Positions 56,096 through 64,000 of a DNA stretch of 64,000 nt are shown here, one piece after another. This DNA comes from Flavobacterium sp. CBA20B-1 (GTDB taxonomy: Bacteria; Bacteroidota; Bacteroidia; Flavobacteriales; Flavobacteriaceae). The notes under the pieces are model-generated. The model saw only the letters and a list, made by a program, of their open reading frames with translations, was not told the origin of the DNA and did not search any database. The stretch spans positions 744,001-808,000 of the forward strand of contig NZ_CP092370.1 in the NCBI RefSeq assembly GCF_028473145.1. The letters run 5' to 3'. How positions within the stretch are numbered: position 1 is the stretch's first letter; each line of letters starts with the position of its first letter. The translations under genes and the position numbers were made by a program.

Positions 56096-56792
56096 AGTCA
56101 TTGCGCATCGCGGTGCATGGAAAGAATTCAATTTACCTCAAAATTCAATAGCATCCCTACAAAAAGCCATTGAATTGCAGTGCATAGGCAGCGAAATTGA
56201 TGTGCACTTAACCAAAGATGATTTCATCGTTGTAAACCACGACCATGATTTTTATGGATTGCCAATTGAAATCACTAACTATTCCGATTTACTTTCAAAG
56301 ACACATCCAAACGGTGAAAAATTAACATTATTAGCCGAATTTTTCAAACAAATAAACAATCAAAATACCACCAAGCTGATTGTAGAAATCAAAACATCAC
56401 AGATATCGCCTAAGAGAACCCAAAAGCTTATTGATATACTTACAGAGCAACTTCCACTGAAAACTACTGTGCAAAACACCGAATTTATCTTATTTGATTT
56501 TGCGGCTGCGATTTATTTAAAAAAGCAATTGCCCTTATTTCAGGTGCATTATTTGGAAGGAGATAAAACAGCACAACAAATTTTTGAAAGCGGTTTAAAC
56601 GGTATGGATTACCCGTTTGATTTATTGCTAAAAAACTCAGGAATTATTCCGGAATTCAAAAAAATGCACTTACAAACAAACACTTGGACAGTTAATAATC
56701 TCGAAGTTGCCCATCAATTAATCGCCCAAGGAATTGATTTCATAACCACAGATTGCCCGCAGTTTTTTATGAGAAATGATGGAATGTACTAA
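56085..56792 (+). CDS. Glycerophosphodiester phosphodiesterase
   Basis: A 235-residue TIM-barrel enzyme that splits glycerophosphodiesters into glycerol 3-phosphate and an alcohol. It carries the catalytic pattern AHRG at the N-terminus, GSEIDVHLTKDD, VVNHDHDFYG and later LIVEIKT. There is no signal peptide, so it is probably cytoplasmic. The ATG at 56085 places HRG at residues 8-10. It overlaps mrpG by 11 bases and is therefore translated as the eighth gene of the mrp transcript. Its stop overlaps the stop of the convergent sirtuin gene. Confidence 0.9.
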   Translation: MKNKVIAHRGAWKEFNLPQNSIASLQKAIELQCIGSEIDVHLTKDDFIVVNHDHDFYGLPIEITNYSDLLSKTHPNGEKLTLLAEFFKQINNQNTTKLIVEIKTSQISPKRTQKLIDILTEQLPLKTTVQNTEFILFDFAAAIYLKKQLPLFQVHYLEGDKTAQQIFESGLNGMDYPFDLLLKNSGIIPEFKKMHLQTNTWTVNNLEVAHQLIAQGIDFITTDCPQFFMRNDGMY

Positions 56793-57472
56793 TAACCAAG
56801 CAATTGATTTAAAATAGACAATCCTTTTGTAGCTTTTTCAGCAATTATATGTATGTTCTTATTAAAATATTTGGTGTCGGCAGGGTGTTGGTCAATATAG
56901 AAAATTTGTTGAGCATTAGAAGCATATTCAATCAATCCGGCTGCCGGATAAACTTGTAGTGATGTTCCAACAATTACCAATATATCCGCTTTTTCTACCA
57001 CTGAGACAGCAGATTGCATTTCTGGAACAGCTTCACCAAACCAAACAATATGCGGTCTTAATTGCTGATTTTTGCTATTTGTAGTACCTATTAAAATATC
57101 TTCTTTCCATTCATAAATTAAATGATCTTCTACTAAACTTCGAGCTTTTAAGAGTTCACCGTGTAAATGAATAATGTGTTTACTGCCTGCACGTTCGTGC
57201 AAATCGTCCACATTTTGAGTGATAACGGTCACATTAAAATCTTTTTGAAAGGCAGCTATTTGTTCATGTGCCGCATTTGGATGCACCGTTAGTAATTGAC
57301 GGCGACGTTGATTATAAAAATCAAGCACCAATTCTGGATTTTGCTGAAAACCCTCATAACTTGCCACTTTCATCACATCATGTCCTTCCCACAATCCATT
57401 AGCATCTCTAAAGGTTTTTAATCCACTTTCAGCCGAAATTCCTGCTCCGGTTAAAAAAACTAAATTTTTCAT
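56789..57472 (-). CDS. cobB: Sir2-family NAD-dependent protein deacylase
   Basis: The 227-residue sirtuin has FLTGAGISAESGL for NAD binding, TQNVDDLHERAG, the catalytic His in HLHGEL, and IVGTSLQVYPAAG. Tyr53 and Arg56 in FYNQRRR form the YxxR pattern of class III enzymes, suggesting desuccinylase or demalonylase activity as well as deacetylation. The protein contains no cysteine at all, so the usual structural zinc site is missing. An ATG at 57478 would add two residues. Confidence 0.9.
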   Translation of the reverse strand: MKNLVFLTGAGISAESGLKTFRDANGLWEGHDVMKVASYEGFQQNPELVLDFYNQRRRQLLTVHPNAAHEQIAAFQKDFNVTVITQNVDDLHERAGSKHIIHLHGELLKARSLVEDHLIYEWKEDILIGTTNSKNQQLRPHIVWFGEAVPEMQSAVSVVEKADILVIVGTSLQVYPAAGLIEYASNAQQIFYIDQHPADTKYFNKNIHIIAEKATKGLSILNQLLGY

Positions 57473-57543
57473 GCGCATACAAATATTTTTCTAACACATC
57501 CTAAATTAAAAACAAAGCAATAGCACTTTTTCAATGATACGAG

Positions 57544-57551
57544 TATCTTTG
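57544..57551 (+). promoter_or_regulatory. -7 box of the TrmH-like gene (TATCTTTG)
   Basis: The sequence exactly matches TAnnTTTG, 16 bases before the ATG at 57568. No -33 element is clear. Confidence 0.5.
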
Positions 57552-57567
57552 CTAAAATTATAAAAAA

Positions 57568-58239
57568 ATGCATTCGTTAGATTTATATAAAAATACAGAA
57601 TATTTAAGTTATTTAGAAGGATTTATCACCAAAAATAGAATGTTGGGTTTTGAAAGAGTGTTGGCCCAAAGAACCAATCATTTTTGTGTAGCTGTGGAAG
57701 ATGTTTATCAGTTGCATAACACAAGTGCTGTGATGCGTAGCTGTGAGGTTTTTGGTATTCAGAATTTGCATATAATCGAGCAAAAATTTAGTAAAACAAT
57801 TGATAAGCAAATTGCTATGGGAGCGGAAAAATGGGTAGATATTAATTCGCACAGCACCACGCAGAATTGTATAGATGCTATAAAGCAAAAAGGCTATCAA
57901 ATTGTTGCAACCACACCCCACAAAGATGCTTTTTTATTAGATGATTTTGATGTAACAAAACCGTCGGCTATTTTTTTTGGAACTGAAAAAGATGGCTTGT
58001 CACCTGAAATTATGGATCAAGCAGATACATTCATCAAAATACCCATGTGTGGTTTCACGGAAAGTCTAAACATTTCAGTTTCTGCAGCTATCATTATTAA
58101 TAATATCACAACACGCTTGAAAAAAACTGCTATTAATTGGCAACTTACAGAGGAAGAATTATTAGCAAAAAAAATAGATTGGGCACGCAAATCTATAAAA
58201 GATATTGATTTTATAACCGAACGTTTTATTAATAAATAA
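57568..58239 (+). CDS. TrmH-family RNA 2'-O-methyltransferase
   Basis: A 223-residue SPOUT methyltransferase. The three knot motifs are visible: NTSAVMRSCEVFGI, IFFGTEKDGLSPE and IPMCGFTESLNISVSAAI. The length and motif set are those of TrmH (tRNA Gm18) enzymes, including the C-terminal helical extension. Assignment to Gm18 of tRNA is probable rather than proven. It is a single gene with a terminator 16 bp downstream. Confidence 0.92.
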   Translation: MHSLDLYKNTEYLSYLEGFITKNRMLGFERVLAQRTNHFCVAVEDVYQLHNTSAVMRSCEVFGIQNLHIIEQKFSKTIDKQIAMGAEKWVDINSHSTTQNCIDAIKQKGYQIVATTPHKDAFLLDDFDVTKPSAIFFGTEKDGLSPEIMDQADTFIKIPMCGFTESLNISVSAAIIINNITTRLKKTAINWQLTEEELLAKKIDWARKSIKDIDFITERFINK

Positions 58240-58251
58240 GAGTAATCCACA

Positions 58252-58284
58252 AAAAAAGTGGGTTTACCGAAATAAACCCACTTT
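58252..58284. terminator. Bidirectional terminator
   Basis: AAAGTGGGTTTA (58255-58266) and TAAACCCACTTT (58273-58284) form a 12-bp perfect stem. The minus-strand side has the better T-run, so it probably also ends the dioxygenase transcript, giving that mRNA a 3' tail of about 130 bases. That tail region (58285-58418) otherwise holds only a 13-codon frame at 58305-58346. Confidence 0.85.
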
Positions 58285-58418
58285 AATAACCAAAAAAAAC
58301 ACTTATGAAAAACTCAAAAATTCTAAAACATTCACTTGTCATGTAGTAGATGAGTTGGTACAAATATACGAAGTTTTTTTAATTATACAAATACTTTGCT
58401 TTTTTTTGCTAAAAAAAA

Positions 58419-59369
58419 TTATTTCTTAATCAAACCCAATTCTATTAACCTTTCCGTTAAAAAAGCACCTGCAGTTATATCTTCATAAAGTTTAGGATTT
58501 TCTTCGTTCACACAGTTATCCAAACAATTTAAAGGCATTTCGCTTATTGGGTGCATAAAGAATGGAATTGAAAAGCGCGAAGTTCCCCATAATTCCCGTG
58601 GCGGGTTGACCACTTGATGTATAGTAGATTTTAGTTTATTATTGGTGTGTCGCGACAACATATCACCTACATTTATAACCAATTCATCTTCGGCGGCAAT
58701 TGCATCAATCCATTCGCCATTGTTGTTCTGAACTTGCAAACCTTTTCCTTGTGCGCCCATTAAAAGTGTAATTAAATTAATGTCGCCATGTGCAGCTGCT
58801 CGTACGGCATCTTTTGGTTCATCAAGAATAGGAGGGTAGTGAATTGGGCGTAATATTGAGTTTCCGTTTTTAACAAAATCGTCAAAATAAAATTCACTTA
58901 AATCCAAATATAAAGCCAAAGCCCGCAATACGTAAACTCCCGTTTTTTCGAGCATTTTGTAAGCTTCTTTTCCTGTTGAATTAAATTCAGGAAGTTCGGT
59001 AACCGTTACATTTGCAGGATATTCGTTTGCCAATTTGTCATTGTTTTCAACATATTGTCCAAAATGCCAAAACTCTTTTAAATCGCCTGTGGATCTTCCT
59101 TTTGCAGATTCTTTTCCAAAGGAAACATAACCACGTTGACCGCCTATTCCGGAAATTTCATATTTTTGCTTAACTTCTAGTGGAAGGTGAAAAAAGGTGC
59201 GAACTTGCTGGTATAATTTTGCAACCAATTCTTCACTTAAAAAGTGTCCTTTTAAAGCTACGAAACCAATTTCTTCGTAAGCTTTACCGATTTCATTTAC
59301 AAATTTTTGTTTGCGTACCGGATCATCCGATAGGAAATCACGCAAATTAACACTGGGTATATTTTGCAT
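58419..59369 (-). CDS. Isopenicillin N synthase-like 2OG-Fe(II) dioxygenase
   Basis: A 316-residue non-heme iron oxygenase. The iron triad is His194 and Asp196 (AAHGDINLITLL) with His251 (STIHQVV), and the 2-oxoglutarate Arg is in RFSIP at 265-267. The N-terminal DIOX_N part (VNLRDF, EEIGFVALKGH) is present. This family hydroxylates or desaturates small molecules; beta-lactam synthesis is not implied. It lies 68 bp after the TetR gene on the same strand and has a -7 box (TAACTTTG) of its own at plus 59389-59396. Confidence 0.9.
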   Translation of the reverse strand: MQNIPSVNLRDFLSDDPVRKQKFVNEIGKAYEEIGFVALKGHFLSEELVAKLYQQVRTFFHLPLEVKQKYEISGIGGQRGYVSFGKESAKGRSTGDLKEFWHFGQYVENNDKLANEYPANVTVTELPEFNSTGKEAYKMLEKTGVYVLRALALYLDLSEFYFDDFVKNGNSILRPIHYPPILDEPKDAVRAAAHGDINLITLLMGAQGKGLQVQNNNGEWIDAIAAEDELVINVGDMLSRHTNNKLKSTIHQVVNPPRELWGTSRFSIPFFMHPISEMPLNCLDNCVNEENPKLYEDITAGAFLTERLIELGLIKK

Positions 59370-59388
59370 TTTTATAAACTTTGATTAA

Positions 59389-59396
59389 CAAAGTTA
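59389..59396 (-). promoter_or_regulatory. -7 box of the dioxygenase gene (TAACTTTG)
   Basis: The minus strand exactly matches TAnnTTTG, 19 bases upstream of the ATG at 59369. It allows expression independent of the upstream tetR-type gene. Confidence 0.5.
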
Positions 59397-59437
59397 ACTA
59401 TTTTAGGTAGTTAAATAAAACCGTTTGCTGTAAATTG

Positions 59438-60097
59438 TTAATCAAGTTGCGCTTTTTGATGTGCCATTTCAATCACCGTATAAATAGCCTCTTTAATACG
59501 TTGCTCTCCTGCCGGTTCGTTGATATCAATTCCGCAAAATAAACTGCCATTGGTTTTTCCGTGAAGTGCCAAATAGTAAACACCGGCAATTAAAACCGCC
59601 AAAATTCCTCGTAAATCTACATTTGCATTTTTATAAGCAGGTTCGACTACTTCAAAGAAAGCTTCGCCCAATTCTTCGCGTTTATCGGCTAAATTGCGTA
59701 AAAAAGGTTTGCTTTCACCAATTTCCCAATGAATGATTTTTTGAAGCACTTTATCTTTTAGCAAAGTTTCTAATTGATTGTGTAGAATGCCATAAATAGC
59801 TTCTTTGGGAATTCCGTTTGTACTTTCAAGCAGCGATAATACATCGTTTTTGGCAACAGTATTCAAAAAATCGCGTTGTAAGATGTATTCTTCTACTAAA
59901 TTATCTAAACTGCCAAAATAGGTCCAAACCAAACTTTTATCAATACCGGCTTCTTTTGCAATAGCACTAGCATTCAGTCCGGTATAACCTTTTTTTAGCA
60001 GAACTTTTCCCACTGCTTGAACCATTTTTGCTTTTGTTCGGTCTTTATCGCGCAATACACCCGATGTTCGCTTGCGTTTTTTGGGTTTATCGTCCAT
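59438..60097 (-). CDS. TetR/AcrR-family transcriptional regulator
   Basis: The 219-residue protein has the N-terminal TetR helix-turn-helix (VGKVLLKKGYTGLNASAIAK, EAGIDKSLVWTYFGSLDNLV) preceded by a very basic tail (KPKKRKRTSG), and an all-helical ligand domain. Its own promoter contains a perfect inverted repeat (60124-60151), which suggests autoregulation. The neighbours that might be controlled are the dioxygenase gene downstream and the divergent E1 gene. The ligand is unknown. Confidence 0.92.
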   Translation of the reverse strand: MDDKPKKRKRTSGVLRDKDRTKAKMVQAVGKVLLKKGYTGLNASAIAKEAGIDKSLVWTYFGSLDNLVEEYILQRDFLNTVAKNDVLSLLESTNGIPKEAIYGILHNQLETLLKDKVLQKIIHWEIGESKPFLRNLADKREELGEAFFEVVEPAYKNANVDLRGILAVLIAGVYYLALHGKTNGSLFCGIDINEPAGEQRIKEAIYTVIEMAHQKAQLD

Positions 60098-60123
60098 AGG
60101 TAAAGTTTTTAGATTAAATTAAA

Positions 60124-60165
60124 AAACTGATTTACAAAATTATAAATCAGTTTCTTTAATAACAA
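60124..60165 (-). promoter_or_regulatory. tetR promoter with embedded inverted-repeat operator
   Basis: On the minus strand TTTG (plus 60162-60165), 20 bases, then TAATTTTG (plus 60134-60141) give a full consensus promoter. Arms AACTGATTTA (60124-60133) and TAAATCAGTT (60142-60151) are perfectly complementary and flank the -7 box exactly, making a 28-bp dyad suited to a TetR dimer. Confidence 0.65.
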
Positions 60166-60352
60166 ACAACATAACCATAGTTAAAGGTTAAAATTGAAAA
60201 TTTCAAGGTGTCTTTAAAATGATTAGTATCAAAATTATATAAAAAAATTTTATAATCCAAAAAAAATCACATAGTAGTGAAAAAAAAAAAATTCAATTAG
60301 GAGGAATAAATAAAATTTGTACTTTTAGACAAAAATTTTCACAACCCATTTT

Positions 60353-62329
60353 ATGGAAGTTCAAACAGAAATTTTATCGCAAGAGCTATTATTAGATCTT
60401 TATAAGAAATTATTGAAACCTCGATTAATAGAGGAAAAAATGTTGATTTTGATCCGTCAGGGAAAAGTATCAAAATGGTTTTCAGGCATGGGGCAAGAAG
60501 CCATTGCAGTTGGTGTAACATCTATTCTTCACAATGATGAATACATTTTGCCAATGCACCGAAATCTTGGTGTTTTTACAAGTAGAAATATTCCTTTAAG
60601 CAGATTATTTTCGCAATGGCAAGGCAAACCAAACGGATTTACAAAAGGACGCGATCGTTCGTTTCACTTTGGTACCCAAGAATTTAATATTGTGGGCATG
60701 ATCTCGCATTTGGGACCGCAATTGGGTATTGCCGATGGTATTGCGCTGGCACATAAATTGCGAAAAGAAAACAAAATTACGGCGGTTTTTACAGGCGAAG
60801 GAGCAACCTCTGAAGGCGATTTTCACGAAGCTATAAACGTTGCTGCGGTTTGGGATTTGCCGGTTATGTTTATTATTGAAAACAATGGTTACGGACTTTC
60901 AACGCCTACTAACGAACAATATAAGTGCGAAAATCTTGCCGATAAAGGCATTGGTTATGGTATGGAAAGTCATATAATTGATGGGAATAATATTGTGGAA
61001 GTTTATACCAAACTTTCTGCAATTGCCAATGATATGCGCCAAAATCCGCATCCGGTTTTAATTGAAATGAAAACCTTTAGAATGCGTGGACACGAAGAGG
61101 CGAGTGGTACCAAATATGTGCCACAAGAACTTTTTGAAGAGTGGAAACTGAAAGATCCAATTGCCCGATTAAAGAACTATTTATTTGAAATGGGTATTTT
61201 GTCTGATGAACAAGACGCACACATACGAAGAGAAATTAAAGAGGAAATTGATACACATTGGAAAATTACGCAAGATGAAGCTGGTTTAGAGGCTCATTTG
61301 GAAACAGAATTGAATGACGTGTATAAACCTTTTGATTATCAACACTTTGAAGTATTGACCGAAACGAAAAATATCCGTTTTATTGATGCGATTTCTGAAG
61401 GATTGAAACAATCGTTTGAACGTCATGAAAATTTAGTAATCATGGGGCAAGACATTGCCGAATACGGAGGTGCTTTTAAGGTAACCGAAGGTTTTGTTGA
61501 TGCTTTTGGAAAAGAGCGCGTGCGCAACACGCCAATTTGCGAAAGTATTATTGTATCATCGGCTGCCGGATTGTCAATCAATAAATACAAAGCAATTGTA
61601 GAAATGCAGTTTGCCGATTTCGTTTCAACAGGTTTTAATCCCATCGTAAATTTATTGGCAAAGCAGCATTACCGTTGGGGCGAACATGCCGATGTGGTGG
61701 TGCGCATGCCTTGTGGCGCAGGTTCGGGCGCTGGTCCGTTTCATTCGCAAACAAACGAAGCTTGGTTCACTAAAACTCCGGGATTAAAAGTGGTTTACCC
61801 GGCTTTTCCTGTCGATGCCAAAGGGTTGTTGAACACAGCAATTAATGATCCCAATCCGGTAATTTTCTTTGAACATAAAAATCTGTACCGTAGTAAATCG
61901 CAAGATGTTCCGGCAAATTATTACACCATTCCTTTTGGGCAGGCTTCATTAATTAAAGAAGGAAACGATGTAACGATTATTTCATACGGAGCGGGCGTTC
62001 ATTGGGCGTTGGATACCTTAGAAAAACATGCAGATATTTCAGCCGATTTGATCGATTTAAGAACATTGCAACCTTTAGATTACGAAACGATTAGAAAATC
62101 GGTACAAAAATCAAATCGAGTAATTATTTTGCAAGAGGACACGCTTTTTGGAGGCATTGCCAGTGATTTATCGGCTTGGATTATGGAAAATTGTTTTGAA
62201 TATTTAGATGCACCAGTAAAACGTGTAGCAAGTATTGAAACACCTATACCTTTTATGGATCATCTAGAAGCGCAATATTTGCCAAAAGAACGTTTTGAAC
62301 AAGAATTATTAGTACTTTTACAGTTTTAA
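60353..62329 (+). CDS. 2-oxo-acid dehydrogenase E1, fused alpha and beta subunits
   Basis: The 658-residue protein joins an E1 alpha part (about 1-320) and an E1 beta part (about 345-658). The thiamine-diphosphate motif is FTGEGATSEGDFHEAINVAA with IENN. The beta part contains MGQDIAEYGGAFKVTEG, HYRWGEHADVVVRMP and SQTNEAWF. It decarboxylates a 2-oxo acid (branched-chain type most likely, pyruvate possible) and passes the acyl group to an E2 that is not encoded here. Fusion of the subunits is common in Bacteroidota. purC follows after 18 bp. Confidence 0.92.
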   Translation: MEVQTEILSQELLLDLYKKLLKPRLIEEKMLILIRQGKVSKWFSGMGQEAIAVGVTSILHNDEYILPMHRNLGVFTSRNIPLSRLFSQWQGKPNGFTKGRDRSFHFGTQEFNIVGMISHLGPQLGIADGIALAHKLRKENKITAVFTGEGATSEGDFHEAINVAAVWDLPVMFIIENNGYGLSTPTNEQYKCENLADKGIGYGMESHIIDGNNIVEVYTKLSAIANDMRQNPHPVLIEMKTFRMRGHEEASGTKYVPQELFEEWKLKDPIARLKNYLFEMGILSDEQDAHIRREIKEEIDTHWKITQDEAGLEAHLETELNDVYKPFDYQHFEVLTETKNIRFIDAISEGLKQSFERHENLVIMGQDIAEYGGAFKVTEGFVDAFGKERVRNTPICESIIVSSAAGLSINKYKAIVEMQFADFVSTGFNPIVNLLAKQHYRWGEHADVVVRMPCGAGSGAGPFHSQTNEAWFTKTPGLKVVYPAFPVDAKGLLNTAINDPNPVIFFEHKNLYRSKSQDVPANYYTIPFGQASLIKEGNDVTIISYGAGVHWALDTLEKHADISADLIDLRTLQPLDYETIRKSVQKSNRVIILQEDTLFGGIASDLSAWIMENCFEYLDAPVKRVASIETPIPFMDHLEAQYLPKERFEQELLVLLQF

Positions 62330-62347
62330 AACAAACACAACATTATA

Positions 62348-63304
62348 ATGAAAACCATAACTTCTTCTAACTTTAATTTTCCGGGTCAAAAAGCAGTTTA
62401 CAAAGGAAAAGTACGCGAAGTTTATACAATTAACGATGATTTATTGGTGATGATTGCAACCGACCGTTTATCGGCTTTTGATGTAATTATGCCAAAAGGA
62501 ATTCCCTATAAAGGTCAAATTTTGAACCAAATTGCATCGAAATTCATGCAACTTACTCAAGATATTGTACCCAATTGGCTAATCGCAAATCCTGATCCAA
62601 ACGTAGCAGTGGGGCATTTGTGTGAACCTTTTAAGGTTGAAATGGTGATTCGCGGTTATTTGTCGGGGCATGCAGCACGCGAATATGCTGCAGGAAAACG
62701 CATTTTGTGTGGTGTTGAAATGCCAGAAGGTATGAAAGAAAACGATAAATTCCCAACGCCAATTATTACACCAACTACCAAAGCTGCTGTTGGCACACAC
62801 GATGAAGATATTTCTAAGGAAGACATTTTGGCTCAAGAGATTGTTTCTAAAGAAGATTACGAAGTTTTGGAACAATACACACACGCCTTATATCAGCGTG
62901 GAACAGAGATTGCAGCCGCTCGTGGACTGATTTTGGTCGATACAAAGTACGAATTTGGTAAAACAAAAGACGGTAAAATTGTATTGATTGATGAAATTCA
63001 TACACCTGATTCTTCTCGATATTTTTATGCAGATGGATACCAAGAGCGTCAGAATAACAACGAAGCTCAAAAACAATTATCGAAAGAATTTGTACGTCAG
63101 TGGTTAATTACAAATGGTTTTCAAGGGAAAGATGGTCAGCAAATTCCTGAAATGTCCGATGCATACATTGAAACCGTTTCAGATAGATACATTGAATTAT
63201 ATGAAAATATCATTGGTGAAAAATTTGAAAAAGCCGATGTTTCCAACATTCACGAACGTATCGAACAAAACGTAAATGCTTTTTTGGCATCATATAAAAA
63301 ATAA
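62348..63304 (+). CDS. purC: Phosphoribosylaminoimidazole-succinocarboxamide synthase
   Basis: PurC joins aspartate to CAIR to make SAICAR in purine synthesis. [50 protein letters not shown], and [15 protein letters not shown] are the family motifs. At 318 residues it belongs to the longer, yeast-Ade1-like form rather than the E. coli type (237). It lies 18 bp after the E1 gene and may share its transcript. Confidence 0.95.
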   Translation: MKTITSSNFNFPGQKAVYKGKVREVYTINDDLLVMIATDRLSAFDVIMPKGIPYKGQILNQIASKFMQLTQDIVPNWLIANPDPNVAVGHLCEPFKVEMVIRGYLSGHAAREYAAGKRILCGVEMPEGMKENDKFPTPIITPTTKAAVGTHDEDISKEDILAQEIVSKEDYEVLEQYTHALYQRGTEIAAARGLILVDTKYEFGKTKDGKIVLIDEIHTPDSSRYFYADGYQERQNNNEAQKQLSKEFVRQWLITNGFQGKDGQQIPEMSDAYIETVSDRYIELYENIIGEKFEKADVSNIHERIEQNVNAFLASYKK

Positions 63305-63311
63305 TTTATGA

Positions 63312-63344
63312 TCGTCGGTTCTATTTATCAAATCGAACCGACGA
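63312..63344. other. Perfect inverted repeat between purC and the nitroreductase gene
   Basis: TCGTCGGTTC (63312-63321) pairs with GAACCGACGA (63335-63344) over a 13-base loop. It is much more GC-rich than its surroundings and lacks a T-run on either strand, so it is either a weak terminator, an mRNA-stabilising hairpin or an operator. Confidence 0.6.
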
Positions 63345-63378
63345 ATAGTAAAGTTGAAACAATTATAAAAAAAAAATC

Positions 63379-64000
63379 ATGAGTATTATTCCCGCATTGC
63401 AGTGGCGTTACGCTACCAAAAAAATGAACGGCGAAAAAGTTTCTCAAGATAAAGTAAACAGCATTTTAGAAGCCGCACGCTTGGCGCCCACATCATCAGG
63501 TTTGCAACCTTTTGAAATACTGGTTATTACCAATCAATTATTAAAGGAGCAGTTGAAACCTTTCGCTTTCAATCAATCACAAATTACAGACTGTTCCCAT
63601 TTATTGGTGTTTGCAGCTTGGAGTGTATATGATGTTGCCAAAATAAGTTATTATTTTGATTATTACGAGGCAGAACGTAATTTGCCCGAAGGTTTTTCAA
63701 ACGGTTATAAGAACAACGTCATTAAACAATTAACGTCTATGACACCCGAACGTCAATTTGAACATGCTGCTCGCCAGGTGTATATTGCATTGGGAATGGC
63801 ACTGACAGAAGCCGGAGCTCTAGAAGTTGATTCGATACCAATGGAAGGTTTTATAAACCACGAAGTTGATAAACTGTTGAATTTAGAAGAAAAAGGATTA
63901 AAAAGCGTTGTTATTTTACCGATTGGTTACCGTGATGCCGAAAACGATTGGCAAGCTGAACTAAAAAAGGTAAGAAAACCAAATGATTACATGATTTCGT
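63379..64000 (+). CDS. NAD(P)H-dependent nitroreductase, 3' end cut by the window
   Basis: At least 207 residues of an FMN-dependent nitroreductase-family oxidoreductase. RYATKKMNGEKVSQDKV and ILEAARLAPTSSGLQPFEI are typical of NfsB-like proteins, with QVYIALGMALTEAGALEVDS and the late VILPIGYRDAENDW. Family members end at about 210-220 residues, so only a few codons should be missing. The gene follows purC by 74 bp across an inverted repeat. Confidence 0.92.
   Translation, partial: MSIIPALQWRYATKKMNGEKVSQDKVNSILEAARLAPTSSGLQPFEILVITNQLLKEQLKPFAFNQSQITDCSHLLVFAAWSVYDVAKISYYFDYYEAERNLPEGFSNGYKNNVIKQLTSMTPERQFEHAARQVYIALGMALTEAGALEVDSIPMEGFINHEVDKLLNLEEKGLKSVVILPIGYRDAENDWQAELKKVRKPNDYMIS

Noticed and set aside
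58305..58346. A 13-codon frame after the TrmH-like gene that could be a leader peptide
   Set aside because: It has no promoter box and no downstream gene on the same strand, and it lies in the probable 3' tail of the opposite-strand dioxygenase mRNA.
58419..59369. Isopenicillin N synthase as a hint of beta-lactam biosynthesis
   Set aside because: Only the general 2OG-Fe(II) dioxygenase motifs are present and no peptide synthetase or acyltransferase gene is nearby.

Overview
The window is AT-rich chromosomal DNA of a bacterium from the phylum Bacteroidota, most likely family Flavobacteriaceae (Flavobacterium/Myroides-like). Lineage-typical genes support this: DUF983 and DUF4834 proteins, malate:quinone oxidoreductase, a fused alpha/beta 2-oxo-acid dehydrogenase E1, a FucP-type sugar transporter and many small lipoproteins. 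Promoters fit the Bacteroidota pattern TTTG-N19/20-TAnnTTTG. The genus is an inference. I see no tRNA, rRNA, CRISPR array, prophage, secretion cluster or intact mobile element. Almost every stretch is housekeeping DNA with short intergenic gaps, often closed by clear hairpin terminators.

Layout. 1-0.9 kb: a decayed IS1182-family transposase. 0.9-5.2 kb: an acetyltransferase-like protein, a large RluA-type pseudouridine synthase, a DUF983 protein and an AraC regulator. 5.2-11.7 kb: a possible small RNA or leader, an AsmA-like envelope protein, an SDR, purM, ruvX and mqo. 11.8-14.7 kb (minus): an rRNA/tRNA modification group (THUMP-like methyltransferase, rsmE, tsaD). 14.8-23 kb: tamB, then pfkA, a lipoprotein and gap, then a BadF-type kinase. 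23-32 kb: a beta-barrel protein, a glycosyltransferase with YfhO, a rhodanese, hemN, a LYS1/alanine dehydrogenase-like enzyme and small envelope proteins. 32-42 kb: pcrA, a frameshifted membrane protein, tsaC, a lipoprotein, a sugar MFS transporter, an EamA permease, cysteine desulfurase and a TPR protein overlapping gyrA. 44.6-50.3 kb: a dihydroorotase-like protein without the HxH metal ligands, an esterase, a ZIP transporter and two methyltransferases.

50.4-56.8 kb is the most coherent functional unit: a complete seven-gene Mrp cation/proton antiporter operon (mrpABCDEFG), overlapped at its end by a glycerophosphodiester phosphodiesterase. 56.8-64 kb holds a sirtuin, a TrmH-like methyltransferase, a 2OG-Fe(II) oxygenase, a TetR regulator with a probable self-operator, the E1 fusion, purC and a nitroreductase cut by the window end.

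I did not find a convincing new multi-gene system. The best leads are small: a promoter-plus-terminator unit at 5214-5322 that could make an RNA of about 70 nt; a perfect inverted repeat framing the -7 box of tetR; a gene broken or recoded at an A8 run (34644-35194); a tamB gene with no ordinary start codon for its full N-terminus; and two overlapping back-to-back promoters at 48777-48805.
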